Of a stretch of 33,692 nt of DNA, positions 6,133-12,789 are shown piece after piece (position 1 is the first letter of the stretch; each line of letters starts with the position of its first letter). The notes beneath the pieces are model-generated. The model had not been told where the DNA came from. It ran no database searches and saw nothing but the letters and a program-made list of their open reading frames with translations. The position numbers and the translations under genes were made by a program. Source of the DNA: Gordonia soli NBRC 108243 (GTDB lineage: Bacteria > Actinomycetota > Actinomycetes > Mycobacteriales > Mycobacteriaceae); NCBI RefSeq assembly GCF_000334455.1, contig NZ_BANX01000047.1:1-33692 (forward strand). Direction: 5' to 3'.

Positions 6133-7398
6133 GTGAATCTGACCGAACTGCTCAACCAGCCTGCCGCCCGCAAGCTCGACAACGCGCGTCAGGCATTGCA
6201 CCCGAAGGCCGAGCGCCGCAGCTGGTACGAGATCAAGGCGCCATCGAACAAGGCCGACGACTCGACCACCGAGATCCTGATCTACGACGTGATCGACCCG
6301 GACCCGTGGTTCGGGGGCGTGAGCGCACAGGACTTCGTGCAGGGACTCGCGAATGTCGACTCCGAATCGATCCTGGTACGGATCAACTCCCCCGGCGGCG
6401 ATGTCTACGACGCGCTCGCGATCACCAACGCGCTGCGCAACCACGACGCGAGCGTGACAGTCCAGATCGACGGGCTCGCGGCATCGGCAGCCAGCTTCAT
6501 CGCAATGGCCGGCGACGAGGTGATCGTCTGCCGCAACAGCGAAATGATGATCCACGACGCGCGTGGCATCTGCATCGGCAGTGCGACCGACATGGCCGAG
6601 TACGCGCAATGGCTGCACCGCGCGAGCGACAACATCGCCTCGATCTACGCCGAGAAGACCGGTGGCGAGGTGAAGGACTGGCGCAAGGCCATGACGGCCG
6701 AAACCTGGTACACCGCCCACGAAGCCGTAGCGGCAGGCCTGGCCGACCGGGTGCTCGATGACGACAAGGCCGATTCGAAGAAGGCGGCAGCGCGGTTCGA
6801 TCTGCGCGCGTACGCCCACGCTGGACGCCGCCAGGCGCCGGCCCCGTTCATCCCCGCGGCATCGGCGGGGCTGTCAGGAAAGGAGGCCCCCGTGGCCACT
6901 CTCAAAGAAGGCCTCGCGGAGCGCCTCGGCATCGACGCCGATGCGGACGACGAGACCACCCTCAAGGCGCTCGAAGAGGCTCTCGCCGAGCGCGCCGACG
7001 ACGTGACCCCCGACGGCGGGAATGGCGACACCGAACCGTCTGTCGGCGACCTCAACACCGCTGCTGCCAAGCACGGTCTGCGCCTGGTCGATTCGGCCAA
7101 GTGGGACGAGGTGACCGCGCAGGCGGCCGCCGGCAAGGATGCCCGCGATCGGCAGGTGGCTGGCGAGCAAGCGAAGGTCGTCGATTCGGCGATCAGCAAG
7201 GGCAAGATCACCTCGGCCCGCCGCGACCACTTCCTCGCGTTGATGAAGGCCGACACCGAGGGCACCACCAAGCTCCTCGCCGACCTGCCCGACGAGACCG
7301 CTGTACCGCTGTCGGAACTCGGTCACTCGACCGAGCCGGACCTCGACAGCGTCAAGAACGTCCGCGAGGGCGACGCCTACAAGGGACTGGAGGGCTGA
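6133..7398 (+). CDS. ClpP-like prohead protease fused to scaffold domain, 421 aa
   Basis: The N-terminal half is an S14/ClpP-type serine protease: ILVRINSPGGDVYDALAI, then GLAASAASFIAMAGDE with the nucleophile serine at about 118, and EMMIHDARG with histidine about 141. It should cleave the scaffold and itself during capsid maturation. Residues about 254-421 are a separate charged, helical region like phage scaffolding domains. GTG 6133 is preferred over GTG 6127 because the GATCGGAG ribosome binding site is only correctly spaced for 6133. The two halves are joined by a proline/alanine-rich linker. A strong internal ribosome binding site at the boundary suggests the scaffold is also made alone. 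Lies between portal and decoration genes, as expected. Confidence 0.88.
   Translation: MNLTELLNQPAARKLDNARQALHPKAERRSWYEIKAPSNKADDSTTEILIYDVIDPDPWFGGVSAQDFVQGLANVDSESILVRINSPGGDVYDALAITNALRNHDASVTVQIDGLAASAASFIAMAGDEVIVCRNSEMMIHDARGICIGSATDMAEYAQWLHRASDNIASIYAEKTGGEVKDWRKAMTAETWYTAHEAVAAGLADRVLDDDKADSKKAAARFDLRAYAHAGRRQAPAPFIPAASAGLSGKEAPVATLKEGLAERLGIDADADDETTLKALEEALAERADDVTPDGGNGDTEPSVGDLNTAAAKHGLRLVDSAKWDEVTAQAAAGKDARDRQVAGEQAKVVDSAISKGKITSARRDHFLALMKADTEGTTKLLADLPDETAVPLSELGHSTEPDLDSVKNVREGDAYKGLEG
6892..7398 (+). CDS. Nested in-frame scaffold protein, 168 aa
   Basis: Inside the protease gene, and in the same frame, GGAAAGGAGG (6877-6886) precedes GTG 6892 by five bases. This is one of the best ribosome binding sites in the window. 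The product begins MATLKEGLAERLGIDADADD and is rich in glutamate, alanine and lysine with long helices (LKALEEALAERAD, then KVVDSAISKGKITSARRD), the character of scaffolding proteins. The start lies exactly at the junction between protease and scaffold domains. The arrangement repeats the lambda C/Nu3 and similar protease-scaffold overlaps. Expression from this start is inferred, not shown. Confidence 0.7.
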   Translation: MATLKEGLAERLGIDADADDETTLKALEEALAERADDVTPDGGNGDTEPSVGDLNTAAAKHGLRLVDSAKWDEVTAQAAAGKDARDRQVAGEQAKVVDSAISKGKITSARRDHFLALMKADTEGTTKLLADLPDETAVPLSELGHSTEPDLDSVKNVREGDAYKGLEG

Positions 7399-7400
7399 TC

Positions 7401-7811
7401 ATGGCCGGAATCACTGTCAAGTTCGAGCACGGCCGGATCACCCACACGGCCGAGGCGCCAATCGTGGGCGGCCAGGTGGTCCACCCGGGCGCCGGGCCGC
7501 GTAGCGCCGTGCCCGCCACCGCGGACTCGGAGAAGGTCCTCGGGGTCGCGTTGACCGACGCGGCACCGAAGGCGGCCCCGACCCCTGGGGTGCTCTATGT
7601 CGGCACCGATCAGGTGACCGTCGCGTCGGCGCCCGCAGTGGTGCCGATCAAGTCCAACAACAGCGCCAACGTGGGGGATCTCGTTGTGGCCCACACGTCC
7701 GGCGCTGTGAAGAAGGCACCGGAGGCGGCGAAGATCACCCAGATCGTCGGCCGCGTCATCGAGAAGATCACTGGCGCGGACAACATCGTCCTCGTCCGAC
7801 TGGGAGGCTGA
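7401..7811 (+). CDS. Capsid decoration/stabilisation protein, 136 aa
   Basis: ATG 7401 follows GGAGGG shortly after the protease stop. The sequence is almost all beta-strand, glycine, valine and alanine: MAGITVKFEHGRITHTAEAP, then VGGQVVHPG and a strand-turn-strand VLYVGTDQVTVASAPAVV. This fits the DUF2190 or lambda gpD-like class of small capsid cement proteins, which bind the outside of the expanded shell. Position between protease and major capsid supports this. The exact family cannot be settled by eye, so a trimeric decoration role is inference from composition, length and synteny. Confidence 0.6.
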   Translation: MAGITVKFEHGRITHTAEAPIVGGQVVHPGAGPRSAVPATADSEKVLGVALTDAAPKAAPTPGVLYVGTDQVTVASAPAVVPIKSNNSANVGDLVVAHTSGAVKKAPEAAKITQIVGRVIEKITGADNIVLVRLGG

Positions 7812-7814
7812 CCC

Positions 7815-8747
7815 ATGGCAACTGACAAGACCCCCGTCGTCTCGATCGACGACGGCAAGAACATCACCGTCCGGCAGGTGATGGGCGATCCTCGTGCCAT
7901 CCCGCAGCGGGTGATCGACCTGGTGCGCGACAACATCCTCGGCGAGACCCTGTTCCGCAACGCGGGCAACCCGGGATCGCTGCTGGTGCAGTTCGAACGC
8001 TCCACGCCGCTGTTCCTCGACGGCGAGCCGGAGGCTGTCGCCGAGTTCGGCGAGATCCCCGTGTTCGACCTGGGCGAAGGACTGCCCGAGGTTGCCCGCG
8101 GCGTGAAGGTCGGTACCGCCGTCCGGATCTCGCGTGAGATGCGGGACTTCAACAAGATCGACAAGCTGCGCAAGCAGATCACCGGCACGGCCAACACGGT
8201 CATCCGCGCCAACGACGCGGGCTTCCGGTCCGCTCTCGAGGACGCATCGGTCCCCGACGTCGCAGCCACGTCCGCGTGGGATGGCGCCACGCCGAAGATC
8301 CGCACCGACATCAAGGAAGCCTGCAAGCGCATCGCTGGTGCCATCTACGACAACGATCCGACCAAGCCGCGTGGCTACACCCCGGACACCCTCGTGCTGA
8401 ATTCCTCGCTGCTCTACGACTTCATGGACGACGAGGAGTTCAACAAGATCTACGTCGGCAACGTCGCGGATCAGAACATCCGCTACACCGGGAAGCTGCC
8501 GAACAAGGTGCTCAACCTCAACGTGCTGCATTCGCCGCTGTGGCCGCTCGACCGGGCACTGGTCGCACAGCGAGGCATCACCGGGTTCTACGCGGACCCG
8601 CGGCCGTTGGAGTCGACCGGACTGTACGGCGAGGGTGGCGGGCCCAACGGCGGGCCGACCGAGTCGTGGCGCTCGGACACCACGCAGATCCGCATGATCG
8701 GCGTGGACGAGCCCGAGTCGGCCTGCTGGATCACAGGGATCTCCTGA
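7815..8747 (+). CDS. Major capsid protein, 310 aa
   Basis: ATG 7815 lies seven bases after a GGGAGG ribosome binding site. The length and content fit an HK97-fold coat protein: an N-terminal arm, KVGTAVRISREMRDFNKIDK around the E-loop/P-domain helix, then a long helix with TNAN-type asparagines and alternating strands near LVLNSSLLYDFMDDEEF. The C-terminal part, VAQRGITGFYADPRP followed by a glycine-rich loop, resembles the A-domain loop of actinobacteriophage major capsid proteins. It comes directly after the decoration gene, in the position always held by the coat gene. Its low-variation codon use and strong ribosome binding site agree with high expression. Confidence 0.85.
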   Translation: MATDKTPVVSIDDGKNITVRQVMGDPRAIPQRVIDLVRDNILGETLFRNAGNPGSLLVQFERSTPLFLDGEPEAVAEFGEIPVFDLGEGLPEVARGVKVGTAVRISREMRDFNKIDKLRKQITGTANTVIRANDAGFRSALEDASVPDVAATSAWDGATPKIRTDIKEACKRIAGAIYDNDPTKPRGYTPDTLVLNSSLLYDFMDDEEFNKIYVGNVADQNIRYTGKLPNKVLNLNVLHSPLWPLDRALVAQRGITGFYADPRPLESTGLYGEGGGPNGGPTESWRSDTTQIRMIGVDEPESACWITGIS

Positions 8748-9190
8748 TGGCGGCCGAGTACATCGTGACCGCCAGCTCGTGGCGTGACGCGCAGGGCGTG
8801 CGACACCTCAAGGGCGACGTCATCGCCCCGCCCGAGTCCGAGGTCGACCGCCTCCTGCGCGCGAAGGCGATCGCCACCCCGGAGGCGATCGCGGAGGCGG
8901 AGGCGCTTCAGGAGGCCGCTCGGCTGGCGCTGCAGGAGGCCTCGGCGGCGCGCGCCGAAGGTCGGGAGGGTGCGGTCACGCCCAATCCGGGTGACGACGG
9001 CGGTCTCGACTCTGCGGTGCCGCCGCAGATCGGCACCCCGGTCACCGGCAAGCCGAAGCGGGTGGCCCCGGTGAAGGACTGGGAGAACTATGTCGTCGGC
9101 CTCCATGAGGCGTCGGGCGGCAAGAACGGTCTCTCGCGTGCCGAGGCCGAGGCGTTGTCGAAGAACGAGCTGATCGAGCGCTTCGGATGA
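8747..9190 (+). CDS. Head-tail region protein of unknown function, 147 aa
   Basis: ATG 8747 overlaps the coat gene stop. The N-terminus MAAEYIVTASSWRDAQGVRH starts a small beta domain (about residues 1-40). A helical alanine/glutamate stretch (AEAEALQEAARLALQEAS) follows, then a proline-rich linker. The C-terminal SRAEAEALSKNELIERFG resembles a Rho N-terminal/SAP-like or LysM-adjacent helical tail found at the end of many phage head proteins. Genes in this position often encode accessory connector or minor head proteins. I do not recognise a firm family. It ends in an ATGA overlap with the next gene, so it is part of the same translation unit. Confidence 0.5.
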   Translation: MAAEYIVTASSWRDAQGVRHLKGDVIAPPESEVDRLLRAKAIATPEAIAEAEALQEAARLALQEASAARAEGREGAVTPNPGDDGGLDSAVPPQIGTPVTGKPKRVAPVKDWENYVVGLHEASGGKNGLSRAEAEALSKNELIERFG

Positions 9191-9588
9191 CCAACGGAGA
9201 GGGGGCGCCGTTTCTGACGGTTACAGAGTTCGAGCAGCAGTGGCGCCCTCTTTCCGAGTCCGAAAAGCTCTACGCTGAGCAACTCCTCGCGGCCGCCGCC
9301 CGGCGTATTCGCAACCGCGTTCCCGAAATCGCCGCCGATGACCCGGACGCGAAGCTGGTGTCGTTTCAGGTCGTGCGGTCCGCGCTTCAGAGTGACGCGC
9401 TCCAGGCGTCGACCGCGGGCCACTCGTCGTACACGAGGACGAAGACTGTCGGCGAGAAGACGGAGTCGATCGGCGGCACGTTGACCAACCCCGACGCTCT
9501 GCTCCTGTTCACCGACTTCCACTGGGCACAGCTCGGCATATCGCCGAACCCGCTTCCTCGCCACAACTTCCCGCGGAACGACTACTAA
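9187..9588 (+). CDS. Head-tail adaptor protein, 133 aa
   Basis: ATG 9187 overlaps the stop of the previous gene. The protein starts MTNGEGAPFLTVTEFEQQWR. Helices then run through SESEKLYAEQLLAAAARRIR with a VRSALQSDAL helix, and the C-terminus NPLPRHNFPRNDY is extended. This all-helical core with a C-terminal strand is the pattern of the Gp15/Gp6-like head completion adaptors (often labelled Gp19/Gp15/Gp42) that bind the portal ring. The gene order coat - small gene - adaptor - stopper is standard in siphoviruses. The assignment relies on that order and on the N-terminal 'Fxxxw.pls' helix pattern. Confidence 0.6.
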   Translation: MTNGEGAPFLTVTEFEQQWRPLSESEKLYAEQLLAAAARRIRNRVPEIAADDPDAKLVSFQVVRSALQSDALQASTAGHSSYTRTKTVGEKTESIGGTLTNPDALLLFTDFHWAQLGISPNPLPRHNFPRNDY

Positions 9589-9591
9589 GTC

Positions 9592-9960
9592 GTGGGTTTC
9601 TACGAGCAGTCGGCCACGATCCTGCGGCCGGCGAAGAAGGTGACCCGGTACAACCCGGCCGGCGAGGAATTGACCTACGACCTCGCGGAGGGTGCGCAGC
9701 GGATCCCGATCGCATTCGGCGTCGACGTCCAGCCGCGCACCGAGGTGGAGCTCGATGAGAACGGCACCCGCATCGCGACCAAGACGGTTTTGTGGTTGTG
9801 CACTCCCGACGGCTGCGACCTCGATGTTCGGCCGACCGACCGCATCGGCTACGGCGGTGTCGATCTCGACATCTCCGGCGAGGTCCACCGGTGGCCATCT
9901 GACGAGTACGAATCCGGCGTCGACCACGTGTCGGTCGCTCTAGAACATCGAAACGGATAG
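9592..9960 (+). CDS. Head-tail stopper/connector protein, 122 aa
   Basis: GTG 9592 starts three bases after the adaptor stop. The sequence, MGFYEQSATILRPAKKVTRY then IPIAFGVDVQPRTEVELDENG and ATKTVLWLCTPDGCDLDVRP, is a run of strands as in stopper proteins (SPP1 gp16 / lambda FII class). These close the portal channel before tail attachment. The late DISGEVHRWPSD strand resembles the 'v.G.v..w' closing motif of that fold. No catalytic residues are expected. The two cysteines at CTPDGC are unusual for a virion connector. Ends with TAG 9958-9960, one base before the GGGCCTGCC element that precedes the next gene. Confidence 0.55.
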   Translation: MGFYEQSATILRPAKKVTRYNPAGEELTYDLAEGAQRIPIAFGVDVQPRTEVELDENGTRIATKTVLWLCTPDGCDLDVRPTDRIGYGGVDLDISGEVHRWPSDEYESGVDHVSVALEHRNG

Positions 9961-9969
9961 GGGCCTGCC

Positions 9970-10188
9970 ATGCCTGACACGTTGAAAGAGGCAGTCACCG
10001 AGGGGTTCTGGGTGTTGGCCGAGTGTCACGCCATCGCTAGGGGCGCTCGCCCGATGTCGCTGCCAGGTATCCCGGTTCGCGAGTCGATTCTCGGTCAACT
10101 GTCGGTGGTCGAGGCGATGGGCACCGACCAGCAGCGCGCGCAGGCTGCCGAAAGCCGCGCGTTCATCGAGGAGTCGTTCCATGCCTGA
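9970..10188 (+). CDS. Small hypothetical protein, 72 aa
   Basis: The start is ATG 9970, directly after GGGGCCTGCC (9960-9969); the same 13 bases including ATG recur at 11995-12007 before the tail chaperone gene. The protein is mostly helical: MPDTLKEAVTEGFWVLAECH, then a proline turn, then VEAMGTDQQRAQAAES. It contains a single histidine-rich end (EESFHA). No domain is recognised. It lies among the connector genes, is too short for a structural adaptor, and could be a tail assembly accessory. Overlaps the next gene by eight bases. Confidence 0.45.
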   Translation: MPDTLKEAVTEGFWVLAECHAIARGARPMSLPGIPVRESILGQLSVVEAMGTDQQRAQAAESRAFIEESFHA

Positions 10189-10456
10189 CTACACCCCGGT
10201 CGAGATCGTTCTCGACTACCGCGACGACAAGGTCACGATCGACGGAACCGAGCTGCCGGTCGCGCTGTCGTCGATTGGCGCGAAGGCGGTCACCGAAGGC
10301 GGGCGCGCGACGGTCACCCTCACGTTCGAGGTCGATCAGGTCCGCTCAGTCGCCGCGCTGCCGCAGAAGGACGATGCCGCACCGACGGCCCCGCCGACAC
10401 CTGAGCAGGGCTTCGAGGATCGGCTCGACGCGCTGAGGAACCATGCCCGTCGTTAG
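10181..10456 (+). CDS. Small hypothetical protein, 91 aa
   Basis: ATG 10181 overlaps the previous gene's end. A beta-rich opening (PVEIVLDYRDDKVTIDGTEL then AVTEGGRATVTLTFEVDQV) gives a compact strand domain of about 65 residues. An alanine/proline linker (DDAAPTAPPTPEQG) and a short basic helix follow. Proteins like this are common between the connector and tail genes of actinobacteriophages, without a known role. The overlap of 14 bases with the next gene suggests translational coupling. Confidence 0.5.
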   Translation: MPDYTPVEIVLDYRDDKVTIDGTELPVALSSIGAKAVTEGGRATVTLTFEVDQVRSVAALPQKDDAAPTAPPTPEQGFEDRLDALRNHARR

Positions 10457-10754
10457 AGTCCGCACCCGCGAAGGCGTCGAGGTCGTCATCGACACCGACG
10501 AGATCTTCCAGGCTGCGAACGAAACGGTTCAAGTGGAGGCCGCGGTGCTCAAGCGTGCCACTGACATCGCGAACCGGGCCCGACGCCTCGACGCCGCAGA
10601 GAACGGCGGCACCGCCGACATCACGCTCGACCGACGCGTCATGCCGAACGGTCGACTCGTCTACCACGTGCAATCCACTGACGCCGACGGCGAGCACGGA
10701 ACCTCCAGCACCGCGCGCCGCCGCACGCTCCGCAGGGCGGTCGGATCGAAATGA
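10443..10754 (+). CDS. Head-tail connector-like protein (DUF5403-like), 103 aa
   Basis: ATG 10443 lies inside the end of the previous gene. The protein reads MPVVRVRTREGVEVVIDTDE, a helical VEAAVLKRATDIANRARRLD segment, and a final ITLDRRVMPNGRLVYHV strand. A basic tail (ARRRTLRRAVGSK) ends it. This layout (central helix with RA..A..r, then a strand with 'g..vy.v') is typical of the DUF5403/HK97 gp10-like neck proteins that lie between stopper and tail terminator. Placement agrees. Overlaps the tail terminator gene by four bases. Confidence 0.5.
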   Translation: MPVVRVRTREGVEVVIDTDEIFQAANETVQVEAAVLKRATDIANRARRLDAAENGGTADITLDRRVMPNGRLVYHVQSTDADGEHGTSSTARRRTLRRAVGSK

Positions 10755-11170
10755 CCGACGCCGGATTCCCCGACTCACTGTTCGAAGTGATTCGGGCGCT
10801 CGACACTGCTCTGCCGCTGGCGTACGTCGGGGATGAACTGCCGCCGCAGACCGCGCTCGAGCAACGCCTACCGATCGTCCTCGTTCTCGACGTCCCCGGC
10901 AGCCACGCAGCGATGCCGTGGCAGGCCGGCGGTGGGCCACTCATCGACATCTTCGCCGCCGACTTCTACGTCCTCGCCGCAACCCGCGAGCGATCGCGTG
11001 ACCTCGCAGCACGGGTGCGCGGCATCCTGTTCTCCCTCGTCTGGAACGTCGACTGCAACGTCAAGCACGTCTCTGAGGACTCGGCGTTCAGTCGCGCACC
11101 GGATTTCAACCCGCGCGTGAAGCGCGAACACGGCGAGTACAGCTTCCGCGTCGGTCGACGCCCCAGCTGA
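10751..11170 (+). CDS. Tail terminator protein, 139 aa
   Basis: ATG 10751 overlaps the preceding stop (ATGA). An N-terminal helix (FPDSLFEVIRALDTALPLAY) is followed by strands (RLPIVLVLDVPGS and LIDIFAADFYVLA), a second helix (ERSRDLAARVRGILFS) and closing strands that end in GEYSFRVGRRPS. This alpha-beta arrangement matches the tail terminator / Gp17-U family, which caps the tail tube after tape-measure-controlled polymerisation. Immediately upstream of the major tail gene, where it normally lies. The 101-base gap afterwards holds only GGGCCTGCC (11195-11203) and the AGGAGG site of the tail gene. Confidence 0.6.
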   Translation: MTDAGFPDSLFEVIRALDTALPLAYVGDELPPQTALEQRLPIVLVLDVPGSHAAMPWQAGGGPLIDIFAADFYVLAATRERSRDLAARVRGILFSLVWNVDCNVKHVSEDSAFSRAPDFNPRVKREHGEYSFRVGRRPS

Positions 11171-11271
11171 AAACCTGCACCGCCACACAGACTCGGGCCT
11201 GCCACGGACCCTCCGCAGACTCCCATTCCCGGGGGCTGCTCCACATGCCTACACGCAACTAGGAGGACGTG

Positions 11272-11901
11272 ATGGCAGTTCCCACCATTGCCGGGTTCGA
11301 GGCCGAGGCGGCACGCGTCGGTGTGACAGGGCGAATCGACATCGCCGCCCTGGGCACCGCGCTCCCCCACGACATGTCGAATCTCCCCACCACCGGGGCA
11401 GGCGCACACACCAACCTCGGGTACATCTCCGACGATGGCGTCACCGAGGGACGCGACGAGGACAACCAGGAGTTCGTCCCGTGGCAGGAGAATGCGGCGA
11501 TTCGATACGAAGTGACCCGATCGATCGTCACGTTCGAGTTCACGCTGTGGCAGTCGACGCTCGCGACCGCCGGGTTCTACTACGGCGTCAAGGCCGACGA
11601 CATGTATCTCAACGACGACGGATCGGTGTTCTTCGACGAGGGCGGCAAGCCAGACGTCACCCGGAATCTGCTGACCCTCACCGTCGTCGATGGCGCCAAT
11701 GCCCGCCGGATCTCGCTGCCGGCGGCACAGGTGACCGAACGTGGCGAGGTGACCTACAAGTCCGACGAGATGATCGGCTACAACGTCACCGTCACCGGGT
11801 TCCCGGTCGAGATCGCGGGCCGCACTGTGGCCGCGCGTCGCATCTTCCTGGAGGGCTGGGACACCACCGGCCTGCAGGAATACACCGCGCCCACCCCCTG
11901 A
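11272..11901 (+). CDS. Major tail tube protein, 209 aa
   Basis: ATG 11272 is chosen over GTG 11269 because AGGAGG (11261-11266) is five bases away from it. The sequence has the strand-rich features of the tube protein: MAVPTIAGFEAEAARVGVTG, then LGYISDDGVTEGRDEDNQEF, a tryptophan near VPWQENAAIRYEVTRSIVTF, and a closing VTGFPVEIAGRTVAARRIF. It polymerises into the tail tube around the tape measure. It precedes the paired tail assembly chaperone genes, which is diagnostic. The strong ribosome binding site agrees with high expression. Confidence 0.85.
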   Translation: MAVPTIAGFEAEAARVGVTGRIDIAALGTALPHDMSNLPTTGAGAHTNLGYISDDGVTEGRDEDNQEFVPWQENAAIRYEVTRSIVTFEFTLWQSTLATAGFYYGVKADDMYLNDDGSVFFDEGGKPDVTRNLLTLTVVDGANARRISLPAAQVTERGEVTYKSDEMIGYNVTVTGFPVEIAGRTVAARRIFLEGWDTTGLQEYTAPTP

Positions 11902-11908
11902 TCGGTTG

Positions 11909-12004
11909 CGGGGTGGGGAGGTTAACCGTGGCAGGCCCGCCCCACCCCGTGACCTCAGTTCTGTTCTGGGCCTGCCGATTTCCACACAATGAAAGGGGCC
12001 TGCC
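11909..12004 (+). promoter_or_regulatory. Structured intergenic region: hairpin, possible pseudoknot before the tail chaperone gene
   Basis: CGGGGTGGGG (11909-11918) pairs perfectly with CCCCACCCCG (11940-11949). The loop contains GGCAGGCCC (11930-11938), which is complementary to GGGCCTGCC at both 11968-11976 and 11996-12004. The second of these ends one base before the chaperone ATG. No long T-run follows the first stem, so it may attenuate rather than terminate. It would explain a drop in expression from the tail tube gene to the chaperone genes. Confidence 0.5.
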
Positions 12005-12370
12005 ATGGCTGACATCGACCTGAACAAGCTCATCGCCCAACGAGCCGACGCTCGAGGCGACGACGGGAAGTCGACCTCGTTCATCTTCGGCGAACCGCCG
12101 CAGGAGTGGACCTTTCGCGACCCGCTCATGCTCGACGACGATGAGAAGGATGACCTCAACGATCTGAAGTTCGATGTCGACATCGCCGCCTGGTACATGG
12201 GCGACGACCAGTTCGACAAATTCGTTGAAGCTGGCGGGAATTCGTCAATCTTCTTCCTCGCTTTTCGCGAGCACATGAAGCGCGAACAGGCCACGGATCA
12301 GAACGGAAACCCTACACGGCCCAATCGATCCTCACGGCGCATGGCATCGAAGAAGTCGAAGCAGCGCTAG
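12005..12370 (+). CDS. Tail assembly chaperone, short product (gpG-like), 121 aa
   Basis: ATG 12005 directly follows GAAAGGGGCCTGCC. The protein opens MADIDLNKLIAQRADARGDD, has an acidic centre (LMLDDDEKDDLNDLKFD), and a helical MGDDQFDKFVEAGGNSSIFF region. These are the features of the gpG-like chaperone of lambda-type siphoviruses, which binds the tape measure during tail assembly. The terminal 20 residues after the slippery site are basic and look like out-of-frame read-on to the TAG at 12368-12370. It is encoded together with a longer frameshift product. Confidence 0.85.
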   Translation: MADIDLNKLIAQRADARGDDGKSTSFIFGEPPQEWTFRDPLMLDDDEKDDLNDLKFDVDIAAWYMGDDQFDKFVEAGGNSSIFFLAFREHMKREQATDQNGNPTRPNRSSRRMASKKSKQR

Positions 12371-12789
12371 AGGCCGAATATGGGCGCGATGTTGTCGCCG
12401 AGTACTGGTGTGGCGACATCAGCCTGCGAAAGCTCCGAGTGCTGATCGAGGCCCTTCCGCAGGACTCGGCCGTCCACCGCGCCCGTACCGATGGACAAGC
12501 CTGGGGCTGGAGCGAACAACTCCTCTGGATGGCGATTCGCGCCATGGAAGTTCAGACAGCCCAGCTCGCAGCCCGGTCATTCAACCCGAAGCCCCGGATC
12601 AAGGTGGCGAAGCAGCACCCGCGATTCCCCTGGTCGGAACAGACCGAGGAAGACCGACACTTCGGCAGCCGTGGCGATCTTGATTCCGTGACGGTCATGA
12701 GTGTTCTGAAGTCCGGATTTGACTCCGACGCAGGGCTTTTGCGCATCGAGGACGACGAGGGACAAGCGATCAAGGAGGTGAGGACCTAA
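12005..12789 (+). CDS. Tail assembly chaperone, -1 frameshift fusion product (gpGT-like), 261 aa
   Basis: The second chaperone gene has no convincing start of its own. It is read by a -1 slip from the first gene, joining 12005-12313 to 12313-12789. The slip site in zero frame is A AAC CCT (12307-12313), a canonical X XXY YYZ heptamer; after slipping, translation continues YTAQSILTAHGIEEVEAALE in the new frame. That frame stays open without stops through AEYWCGDISLRKLRVLIEAL to TAA at 12787-12789, which overlaps the tape measure ATG. The fused T domain binds the tail tube subunits and lets them assemble around the tape measure. Known to be conserved across siphoviruses. Confidence 0.88.
12307..12313 (+). 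other. Programmed -1 ribosomal slippery site AAACCCT
   Basis: In the reading frame of the first chaperone the codons are AAC (12308-12310) and CCT (12311-12313), preceded by A at 12307. This permits re-pairing of both tRNAs one base back. No strong stimulatory hairpin is obvious immediately downstream. Confidence 0.85.

Noticed and set aside
10966..12294. Long minus-strand open frame (442 codons) opposite the tail genes
   Set aside because: It is antisense to well-supported tail terminator, tail tube and chaperone genes; long antisense frames are common in GC-rich DNA. No ribosome binding site or recognisable domain.
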